Positions 1 through 11,261 of a stretch of 64,000 bases of DNA are shown piece after piece. Each line of letters starts with the position of its first letter. Within the stretch, counting starts at the first letter, position 1. Under the pieces are notes generated by a model, which was not told the DNA's origin, searched no databases, and worked only from the letters and a program-made list of their open reading frames with translations. The translations under genes and the position numbers were made by a program. The DNA is from Agelaius tricolor (lineage: Eukaryota; Chordata; Aves; Passeriformes; Icteridae), in contig JALJCS010000002.1 in NCBI GenBank assembly GCA_023055355.1, forward strand, positions 75,907,001 to 75,971,000, given 5' to 3'.

Positions 1-3000
1 CTGGCTTGTTAAAGTCAATCTTTCTGTCATACTTCTCGCCTACTGTGCCTCTTCTTGTGTTTCAAACCTCATTGACCATAGCAGAAATGGCTACACTTCT
101 TGTCCTGTAGCTCCACCCCATTTTTCGCTCTCAAGGTTTAAAACACATTGGCAAGACAAAGGACATTATCTGGCTTTACGGTTCCCTAAGCTGATCCAAC
201 ACGTGACAGTTCAGCCAGGATAACTGAGTGTGTCCACTGGTACCCAGCCTTTGGATTAATTGACAGCATCCATCACCTTATACAGTTGTAGCTCTGTTAA
301 ACACAGATGGTCTTCCTAGACCAGCTATCAAGTCTGTAACAATAGGGGAAACATAATTTAAACATGCTTTGGATGCCTACCACATGGAATCACTATAAGT
401 AATGCTATATGCTTAATAAAAATATCTATCCCACAACTAGAGACATGGAGGATTCAACTTTCTCTTTTAACAGTTACACCTAGCCTGGATCAGGTATTCA
501 ATACAATTCTGTCTCCTTTCTTTTGATCTTCATTTACTTAATCAAAGCCAACTGTTTTCTCCAAAGAAGAGCACAAGAAAGAAATATTGGTTTATTAATC
601 TTTTCTGAAACTGATGCATTCTTGAGCTGAGCACTGTCTGAACTCAGAATGATTTACCTTCTTGTGTATTCCAAAAAAAGGCTTTATATTTTCTCACCAC
701 TTCCCTCCTAGCAGTTCAGAAGATTTTCAAAGTGATAAAAACTTCACCTATTGAGCAGATGAAGTTAAACATATTCTTATTCTATTTTCAAGATTAGGCT
801 CACTCTTTTCACAGCTAATTTTTTCTCCCAATGGATTTGAAAAACAAAGGAAAGAACACAGAAATAAATGACCTGCATTACACTTTTTCATTACTTTAAT
901 TTTTTTTTTTGTCTTTGACATTGAACAGAAATCCATCCACTAGAAGGTACAGGACCAAAGTTTGAGGTCTTTTATCCTCATGTAACACCACTAAATGCAG
1001 AAAGCTAATATAGTTTAGCAGTTCGGTTCCATAAGGCATCTTGGCTTAAAATCCGTACCCAATATGCTTGCATGGCTTTTCTGTAGCCAGCAACTTTTGA
1101 TGCTTGGTAAACAAATAGCTTAATAGCACAAGATACTGCTTTGTATACTGTAAGATAATTAGGATATAAAAGGCACTTTTGTGTGCTGATGCTTCTGCAG
1201 TAGTTAATCTCCTAGTAAGTTTTCCAGGAACTTGGGACAACCAGTTGCTGGCCAGGCCCTCTGCATCGACTGCTGTTTGATTGTGTTTGTGTTCTTGTGT
1301 TGCTGCTGTGCCCCCACATTGCCCTGGCTCAGCATGAGTTTTGAACTGAGGATAATGCAGGTGAAGTGCAGGGAGGGCTCCATCTCTGATGCATCATTTC
1401 ACCTGTGTCCTCCTCTGAGACCAGCATGAAGTTTTGGTGTCTGCAGGACAGAGCTGAATTCCTGCGTATGCGGCCACATGACCAAAATCTGGAGGCTGAT
1501 CAGGGCACATATGCATATTGAAAGCTTACATGGAATTTTAAGTAGTTGAAGAAAATTAGTTAAATTTAATTAACTGAGAGTATTAGCTGCCTCTCTAGGC
1601 TTCCTCCTCCTTCCCACAACTGTGCATTTGAAGGATCTTGACAAGCAGCTATATGGCCTTACCCAGCACAGTGAATAAAGAAAGCTGACTGCCTACAGCT
1701 TGCTGCCATGTATTCTTCCCTGTCCCCTTTGGGGGAACAAAACAGAGACAGGTGAGAGATCTCTAAATCTGTTGGTGCAATGCTACATTTCTTATTTCTG
1801 TTCTCTTTCAGCCCACTGTCCAAGTCACAAGGAGCTCATTTTTAAAGAAATCATCTTTAGTTTCCCAATATAAATATTCCCTTTGCTCATCTAAATCCAG
1901 GTCAGGGCAATACCATCCAGTCATCCAGTGAAGTCTCCCACCTGCACACCCATTCTGGCCCAAATGTGGGCAAACATGCCTCATATTGGTGCAGGAGAGC
2001 CACAGAAGGCAACACTTGGTAAATCCCACTGTGCCAGGGAGGGATACTGCAGCAAACATCCCGTGACCTCCCTCCATGCCAGGACAATTACAAAATGTGA
2101 AAAAGGCCTAGGAAATCAAGTCCCATCCTCAGCCCTACTTTGGGAGAAGGAGAGATCTGTTTTCTTCTTCCTTCCATTCTTTAGGAATATTTCTATCCAA
2201 AGCTTGAGGCAAAGTAAAGCAGAGAGAAAGGAAAACCCTCCAGCAAAGTGTGGTCTCTCCCTGTGAAGGAGGCAATGTTCCCCATAGCCAGTAAGGCCAA
2301 CTGAGGTCCCACACTGATTCAGGTGAGACTTGACTTCTTCTAATGGCAAAACACACCAGTGATGACTTAGAAACTACCCAGCAGTTTAGATTATGGTTTT
2401 TAGTATCAGGCACTAAAAAAAAGGGATGTATCCAGCTAATAACAACATGAGTGGTGTTTTTATTCACCAGTAGATATTCAAGGTGCAGATTTTGTCCTCA
2501 GCTCCTGAGAGATTTACAGGTCACAGTACAGACTTTCTCCAAAATACCTGATGGATTCCTGTCCACTAGCAAATAGCTTGGGAAAAATCTGGGCTAAGTT
2601 GTGACAACTTCCAGGACATGAAAAGCTAGGCCTGGCATCGATGCACATTGCTGGCATGTTTTCTGATTAAATCAAACTTTGGGCAGCTAGAGTTGTGAAA
2701 CAGGCAATAAACCTTTTATAGCATATCATAAATAAGAATGCTCATGCTGACAGTTTGATTGAAATGAGCACTTCTTCATACCTCACATTTTGTGATCTAT
2801 TGGTTCCTGCACTCCTTCCTTTAAAGCTACATCAATGGGATATTTCCCCACACTTAGGGAGGGAGGGAAGCTTACAGAAGGAAGCAAGTTTACCAGAAGT
2901 AATTAGTATGCAAGCTGCTTAAAGTCTGGAGGTTATTATTCTCACAAGTTGCATATACTTCTTTTATTATTCTATTCCTGTGACTTTCAGGTGGGTTTGT

Positions 3001-3271
3001 TACATGGTCTACTAGGAACACAGCAAATGTTATCAAAAACTAGCATGATTCAAAAGGATAAATTTGGTTATTCCTTCCTCATTCTTTCAGTTTGCTTTCT
3101 TGAACTACTCAGTGAATTTTTTCATTCATGGGCATGCTCTTAGATCTATGCAGTCACTTACAGGCACATCTGCGGCATTCATCACTGGGATTTCAGCAGC
3201 CCTGAGATAAAGGCATGCATTCATCCCTGTGTTGAGCAAAGAGGGAGATAAGGTACTTTGCTCTTAGTCCC
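1..3271. other. No gene recognised; single-copy AT-rich sequence
   Basis: I read both strands and saw no exon, RNA gene or repeat that I can name. All open frames are short (112 codons or fewer) and overlap each other on both strands, which is what chance gives. A T-run sits at 900-910. The 1800-2480 part is somewhat richer in G and C and carries several overlapping short frames, but none resembles a known protein. Confidence 0.6.
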
Positions 3272-3328
3272 TGATGCCTTGAGAGGGTACCTAGAACAGA
3301 GGCTAGACAGTGTTAAAGGAATAAAGTA

Positions 3329-3334
3329 TTTATT
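3329..3334 (-). promoter_or_regulatory. Poly(A) signal of the 3272-3749 LTR
   Basis: The plus strand reads TTTATT, so the minus strand carries AATAAA. It lies downstream of the LTR's TATA box in the sense direction, as expected for the R region. A 9-bp-arm hairpin follows it on the plus-strand right side. Confidence 0.6.
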
Positions 3335-3336
3335 AA

Positions 3337-3358
3337 AAGGCCTTCAAAAGAAGGCCTT
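3337..3358. repeat. Perfect hairpin in the LTR R region
   Basis: AAGGCCTTC (3337-3345), loop AAAA, then GAAGGCCTT (3350-3358): a 9-bp perfect inverted repeat next to the poly(A) signal. In a transcript it would fold as a stem-loop. Retroviral R regions often hold structured RNA, but a role here is inference. Confidence 0.7.
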
Positions 3359-3474
3359 GGGCAATGTACCAAGACTCCAGCCAAGGCTACGCCCAAGATG
3401 GACCTAAGTTGAACCCAAGATGGATGACCAGTCCACAGAGTTTTGAGTGGAATGGTCATCCATGAGTTTTCACA

Positions 3475-3483
3475 CTTTTATAG
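3475..3483 (-). promoter_or_regulatory. TATA box of the 3272-3749 LTR
   Basis: Read on the minus strand this is CTATAAAAG. It lies about 270 bp from the LTR's 5' end and about 140 bp upstream of the poly(A) signal, the expected U3-to-R arrangement. Whether it is still active is unknown. Confidence 0.6.
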
Positions 3484-3749
3484 GTTTTGGTCCATTTACA
3501 TGTTGGGGTTAATTGTCCAGTTACAGCTTCAGGTTATGAAGTCCCATCCTCCCAGTTTGCTCTCCTCAATCACTGCTGTTTATACTTTTTGGGCCTGAAG
3601 CTGCAACAATGTCCTTGGTTCTCAGGCTGGCAAAGGACTTTGTCTAACTAAACTGTGAGGAGAACTTGCTAATACTATATAAAGTTCAGAGTTATATACT
3701 AATGCAGTACAGAATCTGGAAAATATGAAAGCTAAAACTCAAGGCATCG

Positions 3750-4435
3750 CCCCAACCAACCTCTCCATGACAGATGATACTCCAGCAGCCCCAGGCCCTG
3801 CACAGTTTGAGATGTGACCATGGAGAAGGACTGGGGGATAGGATTGAGCATGGCTCTAACCCAGGAACGGGAGAAACATGGGGTGTGGACCAGGGAGAGC
3901 CAGTTGAGACCAGTGCTGTTGAGACTAGGTCAGCTGAGAGCAGGAACATCTCAGCCTGACCCCACGACATGTCTCTACCAGAATGGTCTCTACCAGATCT
4001 CAAAGTGAGCCTAAAGAAGGCTGGGTGGGCATCAGAAATGGAAGGGATCCCCCACTTCAGCTCTTGCAGAGTAAAGCTGGTGATATTTCTCCTAGTGGTG
4101 TGAAAGCTACAAAACAAAGAGGAGTTTTGTTGTCATCTTTGAAGTGAGGCTCAGTCAGGAGAAGAGGACTGTCTTTATGAAACCTCTGGTTGAACAATAT
4201 GTATTAATTATGGTATACATTTTCTGTTCCAAACTTGTTCTGATGGGCAGATGCTCATGTGTGTGCACATGAGTATGTCCCCAAGTTACTTCAAAAGTAC
4301 CAAACACATTTTGTATTTCATTGTAAGATTTCCTCTGGCACTGACGACTCGTATGACAATTTGCAGCCTGGAGTGGCATTTAACAGCCACATTTTTAAAC
4401 TGTTAAACATAAAGATTCCTACTGGAAACATGGAG
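3750..4435. other. Gap between two LTRs, nothing recognised
   Basis: The gap holds short overlapping frames on both strands that run into the adjacent LTRs. I saw no retroviral coding motif, primer-binding site or polypurine tract that would join the two LTRs into one provirus, and they belong to different families in opposite orientations. Confidence 0.55.
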
Positions 4436-4795
4436 TGTATTGGGTTTGCATGGCCCAGTTTTGGTAGTGGGGGGCTACAGGGGTGGCTTCTGGGAGAAGC
4501 TGCCAGAAGCCTCTTCCATGTCCAGCAGAGCCAATGCCAGCTGGCTCCAGGACTGGTGTGCCACTGGCCAAGGCTGGGCCAGTCAGAAATGGTAGTAACA
4601 CCTCTGTGCTCAAGAAGAAAAAAAAGCTATTGTGCAATTGTAATTGAGGCCAGAGAAGAGTGGAGTGAGAACGTGACAGGAACAACTCAGCAGACACCAA
4701 GGTCAGTGAAGAAGGAGGGGGAGGAGATGCTCCAGGCCCTGGAGCTGGGGTTCCCCTGCAGCACCTGGTGTAGACCATGGTGAAGCTGTGCCCCT

Positions 4796-4834
4796 GCAGC
4801 CCATGGAGGTCTATGGGGATGCACAGATCCACCT
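4796..4834 (+). repeat. Single-copy precursor of the LTR B minisatellite unit
   Basis: This 39-bp segment starts GCAGCCCATGG and includes GGGGATGCACAGATCCACC. A near-copy of its first 7 bases (GCAACCC) follows at 4835-4841. The unit repeated about 24 times in LTR B, read in LTR sense, has the same order: CAGCCC, CATGGGG, GATGCAGAGATCCACCC. The short direct repeats at its borders would allow slippage or unequal exchange to start an array. Confidence 0.75.
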
Positions 4835-5337
4835 GCAACCCAAGGAGAAGACCCACTCCAGAGCAGGTGGATGCCTGAGAGGAGGCTGTGACCCTGTGGG
4901 AGGCCTGTGCTGGAGCAGGCTCCTGGCAGCACCTGCAGACCCATAGAGAGTGGAACCCATGCTGGAGCAGATTTCCCGGTAGGACTCATAACCCTACAGG
5001 GAACCCACAATGGAGCAGGATGTGCCTGAAGGGCTGCACCCTGTAGAAGAGTGATGCACATTGCAGCCATTTGTGGAGATCCACTGTCTGGACTCATGTT
5101 GGGGAAGTTCATGGAGCACTGTCTCCCATGGGAGAGACCCCTTGGTAGAGCAGGGGAAGGGCTCCTTTACCTGAGCGTTGGCAGAAACAACATGATCAAC
5201 TGACCATAACCCCCATTCCCTGTCTCCCTGCACTGCTGGAGGGGGAGGAAACAGAGCTAGGAAGAAGGGAGGGGTAGGGGAAAGATGTTTTTAAGGTCTT
5301 ATTTTACTTCTCATTATCCTGCTCTGATTTTGTTAGT

Positions 5338-5343
5338 AATAAA
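5338..5343 (+). promoter_or_regulatory. Poly(A) signal of LTR A
   Basis: AATAAA lies in the context GTTAGTAATAAATTCA. LTR B has GGTAGTAATAAATTCA at the equivalent place on the minus strand, which supports both the alignment and the sense direction. Confidence 0.7.
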
Positions 5344-5531
5344 TTCAATTAATATCTCTAATTCCAGCCTGTTTTGCCTGTGCTGGTATTTGGTGAGTGA
5401 TCTCTTCCAGTCCTTATCTCAGCTCATGAACCCTTTGTTATACTTTTTTCTCCCCAGTCCAGCTGCTGAAGGGAGTGATAGAGAGGCTTTGGTGGGTGTC
5501 TGGAATCCAGCCAGTGTCAACCCACTTCACA

Positions 5532-6346
5532 GACAAGGCCCAAACTCTGGCAGCACTGCCTTAATTAGCACAGCACTGTATAAATCACAGCTTTCTGCCT
5601 GTCACTACCACTCAGGGCCCCAGTGAGACTCCAGGACAGGTCAATGTGTAGGGATGATTGCAGGGAGAGTGACAGTGCACATCTGAGCTCCCGCAGTTTC
5701 AATTGCAATGATTATTAATGTGAGAAAGCCAGAATGATGGAAAATGGCCCGCGTTCCAGCAGAATTTATAGCCTTTAGTGCCGATGTCCCTCAGCCTTGA
5801 CCAGCTGTTACACACCTGGAAGTGTAATACTGAATTATTCCCCTAATTTTATCTTTCTTATTCCTTATGAGACTAATGATGGACAGAGCAATATGTAGCA
5901 TAATTATAGAGGCCCACTTGCAGACAATGAATTTCATGCAGAAATAGTACTGTCTGCTAAATAGTATAGCAGAATAGTACAATCTGCTAAAAACACTTTC
6001 TAGTTAATACAATATCTTAAAGCTACATTGTACCAATAGCAGTGTTTTGCTTCTAATAGGAGCAGCATTTTGAGTTTTCTTTTTGTTTCTTTATGTATAG
6101 ATAAATATATCTATGTATATGTAAAAGACGACAAGCTAATGAAAATGGAAGCAATTCATACTGTAAAAATAATTCCTAGCTCAAAAGCGTTAAAGCATGT
6201 GTAAAATGTTACTCAAAACATTTTCTTGGGTGAAGGCACCTCTATGGATCACTTAGCAGGCTCAATTTTCAGGCACTTCTAGGGATCATCCAAAACTAAT
6301 ATTCCCAAATTATTACAGATGTGTATATAATTTGATGTCACATAGT
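5532..6346. other. No gene recognised
   Basis: The stretch holds a short AT-rich simple tract around 6095-6125 built of TATC/TATG-type words. The part at about 5695-5830 is low in repeats and has a few CpGs in an otherwise CpG-poor area; it could be conserved non-coding DNA, but only an alignment could tell. Confidence 0.5.
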
Positions 6347-6530
6347 ATCACAGAATCATAGAATAGTTTGGGTTGTAAGGGATCTTTTAATGTAGTACAA
6401 TCCCCCTTGAAATAAGTAAGGACATCATCAACTAGATCAGATTGCTCAAAGCCCCATCCAACCTCAACCTTAACATTTCTAGGGATGTGACATCTACCAT
6501 TTCTTCAGGCAACTTTTGCCAGTTCCTCTT
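6347..6530 (-). mobile_element. CR1 LINE, 3' end fragment
   Basis: On the plus strand it opens with ATCACAGAATCATAGAATAG and then GTTTGGGTTGTAAGGGATC, the reverse complement of the CR1 3' tail. It continues through the 3' UTR (catcaactagatcagattgctcaaagcc region). Homology fades after about 6530, so only the last ~180 bp are certain; CR1 copies are usually 5'-truncated like this. CR1 is the main LINE of birds and makes no regular target duplications. Confidence 0.88.
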
Positions 6531-6984
6531 ATTATTATTTCCAGAGATCACTTAAGTTTGATCCTGTTGAGTCAGAAAGATGCCTCTCTTTAGGAACATT
6601 TTCTTGCTTTGCTACATGTGACAAAACTCTATGTCCTCCCATCACATTCATTATATCCATCACCCAGGCTGGATATCTGTATTTTACTGAATCCATGCAA
6701 TACATTTTGTCCCTGTACTATCTAGAGAATGCAAGCTAGAAAAAGGGGGGTTTTAGTAGGAAAGAATTTAGAAAGAGATTTAGAGATTTTTGTACCATTG
6801 AAGCCAAGGAAAATCTTGAGTATTTTTGTCCCTAAGTTCTGGCTACAAGTTTAACTGAGCTGTTTTGAATTTATTTGGGCATAATAGTAATCTGTTGGTA
6901 ACTGATGCTGGGACTGGAAAAAAGGCAAAAGAGAGGATTTCTTTTTTATGTTTTAATCTGCTGTGATTATTGTAGGTATAAATG
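6531..6984. other. Between two CR1 fragments, nothing recognised
   Basis: It may contain decayed CR1 or unrelated sequence; I see no reading frame or repeat I can name. Confidence 0.4.
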
Positions 6985-7620
6985 TCATGAAGTTATGTTG
7001 CCTGGTCAACGTACTCGCCTTTGTTGATGGGTTAACTACATCATCAGCAAGGGAAGAAATGTGGATGTCCTCTACATGGACTTTTACAGGGCTTTTGACA
7101 TGATCCTCCACAACATCCTTCCTTCTAAACTGGAGAGATATGTGTTTGATGTGTGAACTGTTTGGCAGATGAAGAACTGGTTGGACAGTCACATCCAGAT
7201 GGAAGTGGTCAAGGACTCAGTGTCCACATGGAGCTCAGAGAGTGGTGTTCCTCATGGGTCTCTGCTGGGACTGGTGGTGTTTGACATTCTCATCACTGAC
7301 ATAGAGAGTGGGATTGAGTGCAGCCTCAGCAAATTTGCAGATGACACCAAGCTGGGAGCCAGGATGCCATCCAGAGGGACCTGCACAAGCTCAAGAAGTG
7401 GTCCTGTGGCAATCTCATGAGGCTGAACAAGGCCAGGTGCATCTGGGTCAGGACAACCCCCAGTACTCATTACAGGCTCAGGATGCAGAGACTGAGAGCA
7501 GCGCTGCCAAGAAGGACTTGGGGATGCTGGTGGATGCAAAGCTGGACATGGCCCTGCCTGTGGAGGGGGTTGGAACCAGGTGCTATTTAAGATCGTTTGC
7601 AACCCAAACCATTCTATGAA
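6985..7620 (+). mobile_element. CR1 LINE fragment with reverse-transcriptase remnant and 3' tail
   Basis: The element runs in the sense direction from the middle of the reverse-transcriptase region through the C-terminal part of ORF2, then jumps to the CR1 tail (GCAACCCAAACCATTCTATG, ending at 7620). The jump at about 7560 means most of the 3' UTR and the ORF2 end are deleted. The left boundary is fuzzy. It lies tail-outward relative to the minus-strand CR1 at 6347. Confidence 0.88.
7049..7420 (+). pseudogene. CR1 ORF2 reverse transcriptase, broken
   Basis: In one frame from 7049 the translation follows the CR1 reverse transcriptase: a VDVLYMDF-RAFD block, KNWLD (from 7169), SGVPHGSLLG, then FADDTK (codons 7334-7351). 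FADD is the polymerase active-site block. An in-frame TGA at 7154-7156 interrupts it. Just after FADDTK the frame shifts through a small deletion and is lost; later words such as KDLGMLVDAKLDM lie in another frame. It is a dead fragment, not a gene. Confidence 0.88.
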
Positions 7621-8605
7621 GATATTATGATGAGGAAATCATGACAGACACAGAACTGTAATCACTCCCCAATACATCTTCACTTGATACATGATGTCCC
7701 CACGTAATAACAGTAGTAATGAAACTGCCCATCCTTTTTTCTTGAATAAGAATCATGCTTTCTCTTTCTTTCCTCCTCTCAGATACCATTTAACATCTCC
7801 AAATGTGCTTACAATTACTTACCTATCTTTGATAAAACCAGAGGATTTTAAAATTAACTTAATACAAATGCAGAAAAAAAGGGGTTTGTATGTATTTTAA
7901 GCCGTTGCTAGCTGTTTGTTAAAGCCTCTTCATGCCTTGTTGAGAACTTGAAATAATATGTTTAATAAAATCATAGCAATGACTCACAGCTTCTCTAATA
8001 GGGTTGTTTTCATTTATGTTGTATACAGAAACAGCTCTGTTAATAAAAACCATATAATAAATAAAGTAGCTTCAGAAAGGAATGCTGATTTGTATAAGAA
8101 AACCCTGGACAATTAGGAACTAATGTCTGTAAAATATTCTGTTGCCACAAGACACACACAAACTGATTGAAGACAGACACTTCTATAAGGATTTTGTTAA
8201 GGACAGCTTTATAAATAGATGTTCAATAATAGTAGACCAGATGTTCAAAATGAATTGTCAAGCAAGAGTTCTTGTAACCAAGCTGAAGAAGGCCATCAAA
8301 GCAATTGTTTCACAACTTCAGATCACATTCTGAGCATGTTAGCCTACTGTCAAAGGATGTTCTTGGACATGATGAAGCTCTCTCTCCTGTCAGAAAAGCC
8401 AATGCCCCTTTTGGAAGAGTGACTGAAATAAAAGATTGGACTGATTTGTTAGGCATCTGAATGTAAACAGGGCATTTTGTGCTTCCATGGTGCTTCTTTA
8501 GAAGTGTGGCTCTTGCAAGGGTTACTGGTGAGCTGTCATAAGGTATTGCATCCACCAGTTCACTCATGTGGGCACAGGTTGGGTGGTTTTAACAGCAAAA
8601 ACTTC

Positions 8606-8682
8606 TAACAAAAAAAACCCCAAAAACAAACAAACAAACAAACAAACAAACAAACAAAAAAAACCCAAAAAACCCCAAAAAC
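8606..8682 (+). repeat. (CAAA)n microsatellite with A/C-rich flanks
   Basis: About nine uninterrupted CAAA units at roughly 8626-8660 sit between A-runs broken by CCC and CCCC. A tract with the same composition on the opposite strand occurs at 23765-23941. Confidence 0.9.
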
Positions 8683-8791
8683 ATGAGTCTTTTATTCTAT
8701 TAATGTAGACACCTGAAAGTCAAGTGTCTGATTTAAACATCATGGTCCTCATTTAGTCACTGAAGAAAAAGTTGCCTCCAAAGGATCATTT

Positions 8792-8831
8792 GTTTCTTAA
8801 GCTAGGTAGGAGTTTCTTAAGCTAGGTAGGA
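8792..8831 (+). repeat. Perfect 20-bp tandem duplication
   Basis: GTTTCTTAAGCTAGGTAGGA occurs twice head-to-tail with no mismatch (8792-8811 and 8812-8831). Identity suggests a recent duplication or a replication-slippage allele. Confidence 0.95.
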
Positions 8832-9833
8832 GTTATTTCCTGATTTTAGCTGTCACTCTCCAATGGCTGTAGAAACAAAATACTTTATTCGTCAGTGACA
8901 TGATCTCAAAAGCCAAAACTCAGATATCTGCTAATGTATTTTCCTTTAAGAAACTCTACAGAAGGACCAAAAGGAATTTGTATCTGAAAAGTGAAGATCT
9001 CTTAAGAGTACACATTTTTTAAATAGCAAAAAAACAGGTGTGCTGGGTAAAACAGAATTGAAACAAATGGATTTGGAACCAACTGTCTCTGCCCTGTCCT
9101 TTGTTCTTGGGTGCCAATTTGTTTCCTTCAGAGTTTACCTTAATCCAGCAATTTTATGTGAGTTTCCATGTCACAACAAATTCTGGAAAATATTTTATGA
9201 GTCCTTTGGCGAAATCTCTTTCTTTCAATCACCTTTAAAACTGTTTGTGTTTTAGGTCCCAGATGAACTCAATTTGTCTGCCCCACATTGTATTTCAGAA
9301 TTTTCCTGCTTGGGCAGTATTTGGTTGCTCTATAGTGAGGGAAAATCTCTTCTTTGCTCAGGAGATTCCACTTAAACCAAGGTTGGAGAAAGGTAAAGCA
9401 GTAGCCTTCTTCCCTGTTTTTCTATTTTACCCAGAGTTTAGTGAGAAAACAAGTTTCATTTGATTTGCATAAGCAGAATAATACTAATTAACTTTGGATT
9501 TGTATGTGGAACTAAACAGCAAGCTTTCCATGGGAAAGCTGTATTGTGTGTGGGTATGCCAGGTATTTTCCTTCCAATATGGTAACAAATTTCCCAGACA
9601 AATTCTGCAGCATGTAGGGAGACGTATTTAATTTGCTTGCTTTAAGTCTGCTGCCTGGCAATTTATTTGATGCTCTTTGAAAAGAAAAAGAATATTTTGG
9701 GAAATATTGAATAAACATACTTCATTCTGCATCACCATATTACTTGTAATTTTATATATGTCAGTCATACCCTTGTTAAGTCATCTCTTTCCTAAAAAAG
9801 GTTGTTGTAGTTTGCAAAATCAAAGACATGAGA

Positions 9834-11150
9834 AGAATCACAGAATCAATCAAGATTGGAAGGGACCACTTTGGGTCATCTGGTCCAACCTCCCTGTTCA
9901 TGCAGGGTCATCTTAAAGCACATGGCACAGGATTGTGTCCAGATGATTCTTGAATATCCCCGGTGAGGGAGATTTCACACCCACTCTGGGCACCCTGTTC
10001 TAGTCCATGGTTACCCACATAATAAGTTCTTTCTCATATTCAGGTGGAAATTCCTGTGCATCAGTTTCTGCCCATTGCCTTTTGTCCCATCACTTTGCAC
10101 CACCGAGAAGAGCCTGGCTCCATCCTTTTGACACCCTCCCTTCAGATACTTATATAAAATGAGGCCTCACTAGAGCTGAGTAGAGGGGTAGGATCATCTC
10201 CCTCAACCTACTGGCAATGCTCTTCCTAATGCACCCCAGGATACCATTGGCCTTCTTGGCCACACATGCATACTGCTGGATCATGGACAGCTTGTCCCCT
10301 AGAACCCCCAAGTCCTTCTCTGCAGAGCTGTTTTCCAGCAGGTCACCCCCAGCCTGTACTGGTGCCTGGGGTTCCTCCTCCCCAGGTGCAGGACCCTGCA
10401 TTCACCTCTGTTGAGTTTCAGATGGTTTTCTCTGCCCATCTCTCCAGCCTGCCAAGGTCATTCTGAAGGGCTGCTCAGCCCTCTGGGGTATCGGCCGCTC
10501 CTCCCAGCTTTGTGTTGTTGGGGAACTTGCTGAGGAGGCCTCTGCCCCTTCACCCAAGTTATTGGTGACAAGTTAAACAATACTGGGACCAGTACTGAAA
10601 CTTGGGGAATACCACCAGTGACAGGCCTCCAACCAGACCCTGTGACACTGATTACAGCCCTCAGGGATCTGCTGTTCAGCCAGTTCTCAAACCACCTCTC
10701 TGTCTACTCACACAGTCCACACTTCCTGAGTTTGCCTCTGAGGATGTTGTGAGAGTGTCAAAAGCCTTGCTGAAGTCAAGGTAGACAATGTCCACTGCTC
10801 TCCCCTTGTCCCTCCAGGCAGTTTTTTCATCATAGGAGGCAATCAGGCTGGTCAAGCATGATTTATCTTTAGTGAATCCATGCTGACTACTCCTGATCAC
10901 CTTCTTGTCATCCCTGTGGATAGTGATGGCCTCCAGAATGAGGTGCTCCATCACCAGCATGAGATGCTCCATCACCTTTCCAGGACTGAGGTGAAGGCTG
11001 ACTGACCTCTAGTTCCCTGTGCCTTCCTCTCTGCCCTTTTGAAGACTGGGGTGAAATTTGCTTCCTCCCAGTCCTCAGGCACCTCTCCTGATCTCTGCGA
11101 CTTTTCAAAGATGAATGTGAGTGGCCTCACTACAGTATTAGCACAAGTGC
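9834..11150 (-). mobile_element. CR1 LINE, about 1.3 kb, 5'-truncated
   Basis: The plus strand opens with AATCACAGAATCAATCAAG and then GGAAGGGACCACTTTGGGTC, the reverse complement of a CR1 3' end. It continues through the 3' UTR and far into the ORF2 reverse transcriptase. The 3' UTR wording (catctggtccaacctcc, then a gggtcatcttaaag segment) differs from the copies at 6347 and 62660, so it is another CR1 subfamily. Homology fades near 11150. This is the longest element in the window. Confidence 0.92.
10150..10975 (-). pseudogene. CR1 ORF2 reverse transcriptase, frameshifted
   Basis: Minus-strand frames carry the CR1 reverse-transcriptase signature in pieces. The 10676-10975 frame holds QHGFTKDKSCLTSL, then AVDIVYLDFSKAFDT. 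The 10150-10401 frame holds the C-terminal words AEKDLGVLGDKLSM and VAKKANGILGCI. The two pieces lie in different frames, so at least one frameshift separates them, and the FADD block is not intact between them. It is non-functional. Confidence 0.9.
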
Positions 11151-11261
11151 TGGAATTCCCCTTATTGCTAAAAGACAATCAGGCAGCAAAACAAAGACAA
11201 AATTATTACTAAATGTTACCCATAGTTATGGAAATCTGAATATCGCTGGAGGAATGTAAAA

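Larger units (their letters stand above)
3272..3749 (-). mobile_element. Solo LTR of an avian (passerine-type) endogenous retrovirus
   Basis: The element is bounded by inverted ends: TGATGCCTT on the left and AAGGCATCG on the right, identical to an inverted copy except for the last base. On the minus strand a TATA box (CTATAAAAG, 3475-3483) precedes a poly(A) signal (AATAAA, 3329-3334), so sense is minus. From memory the whole sequence matches an LTR common in songbird genomes; the exact family name needs a library search. No gag, pol or env sequence flanks it, so it is a solo LTR left by recombination between two LTRs. The flanks (agtccc and ccccaa) do not form a clear target duplication. 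Confidence 0.85.
4436..5531 (+). mobile_element. LTR A: full-length solo LTR of an avian endogenous retrovirus
   Basis: It begins TGTATTGGGTTTGCATGG and ends in TTCACA, the TG...CA form of LTRs. The order is typical of a large bird LTR family of about 1.1 kb: a conserved head with a short G-run, a middle built from loosely repeated GGAGCAG/CCCATGG-type segments, a poly(A) signal at 5338-5343, then a tail. LTR B (51605-53617, opposite strand) is homologous along nearly its whole non-repeat length. The family TATA region is degenerate here (an A-rich run near 4612-4626). No target duplication is obvious (tggag on the left, gacaa on the right), so one end may have mutated or recombined. No internal retroviral genes are present. 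Confidence 0.88.
7621..9833. other. No gene recognised; simple repeat and a small duplication inside
   Basis: The stretch includes two overlapping short open frames at 8142-8422 followed by AATAAA at 8427-8432, a CAAA tract near 8606-8682 and a 20-bp tandem duplication at 8792-8831. The rest, including 8900-9833, is AT-rich with no motif I can name. Confidence 0.5.

Noticed and set aside
4259..4783. 174-codon plus-strand frame
   Set aside because: It starts in unique flanking DNA and runs across the left border of LTR A into the LTR, so it cannot be one conserved protein.
3272..5531. The two neighbouring LTRs as ends of one provirus
   Set aside because: They differ in sequence family and orientation, and the 686 bp between them hold no retroviral coding motifs.
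8792..8831. Short direct repeats as a CRISPR array
   Set aside because: Only two copies, directly adjacent with no spacer, in a vertebrate genome; it is a plain tandem duplication.
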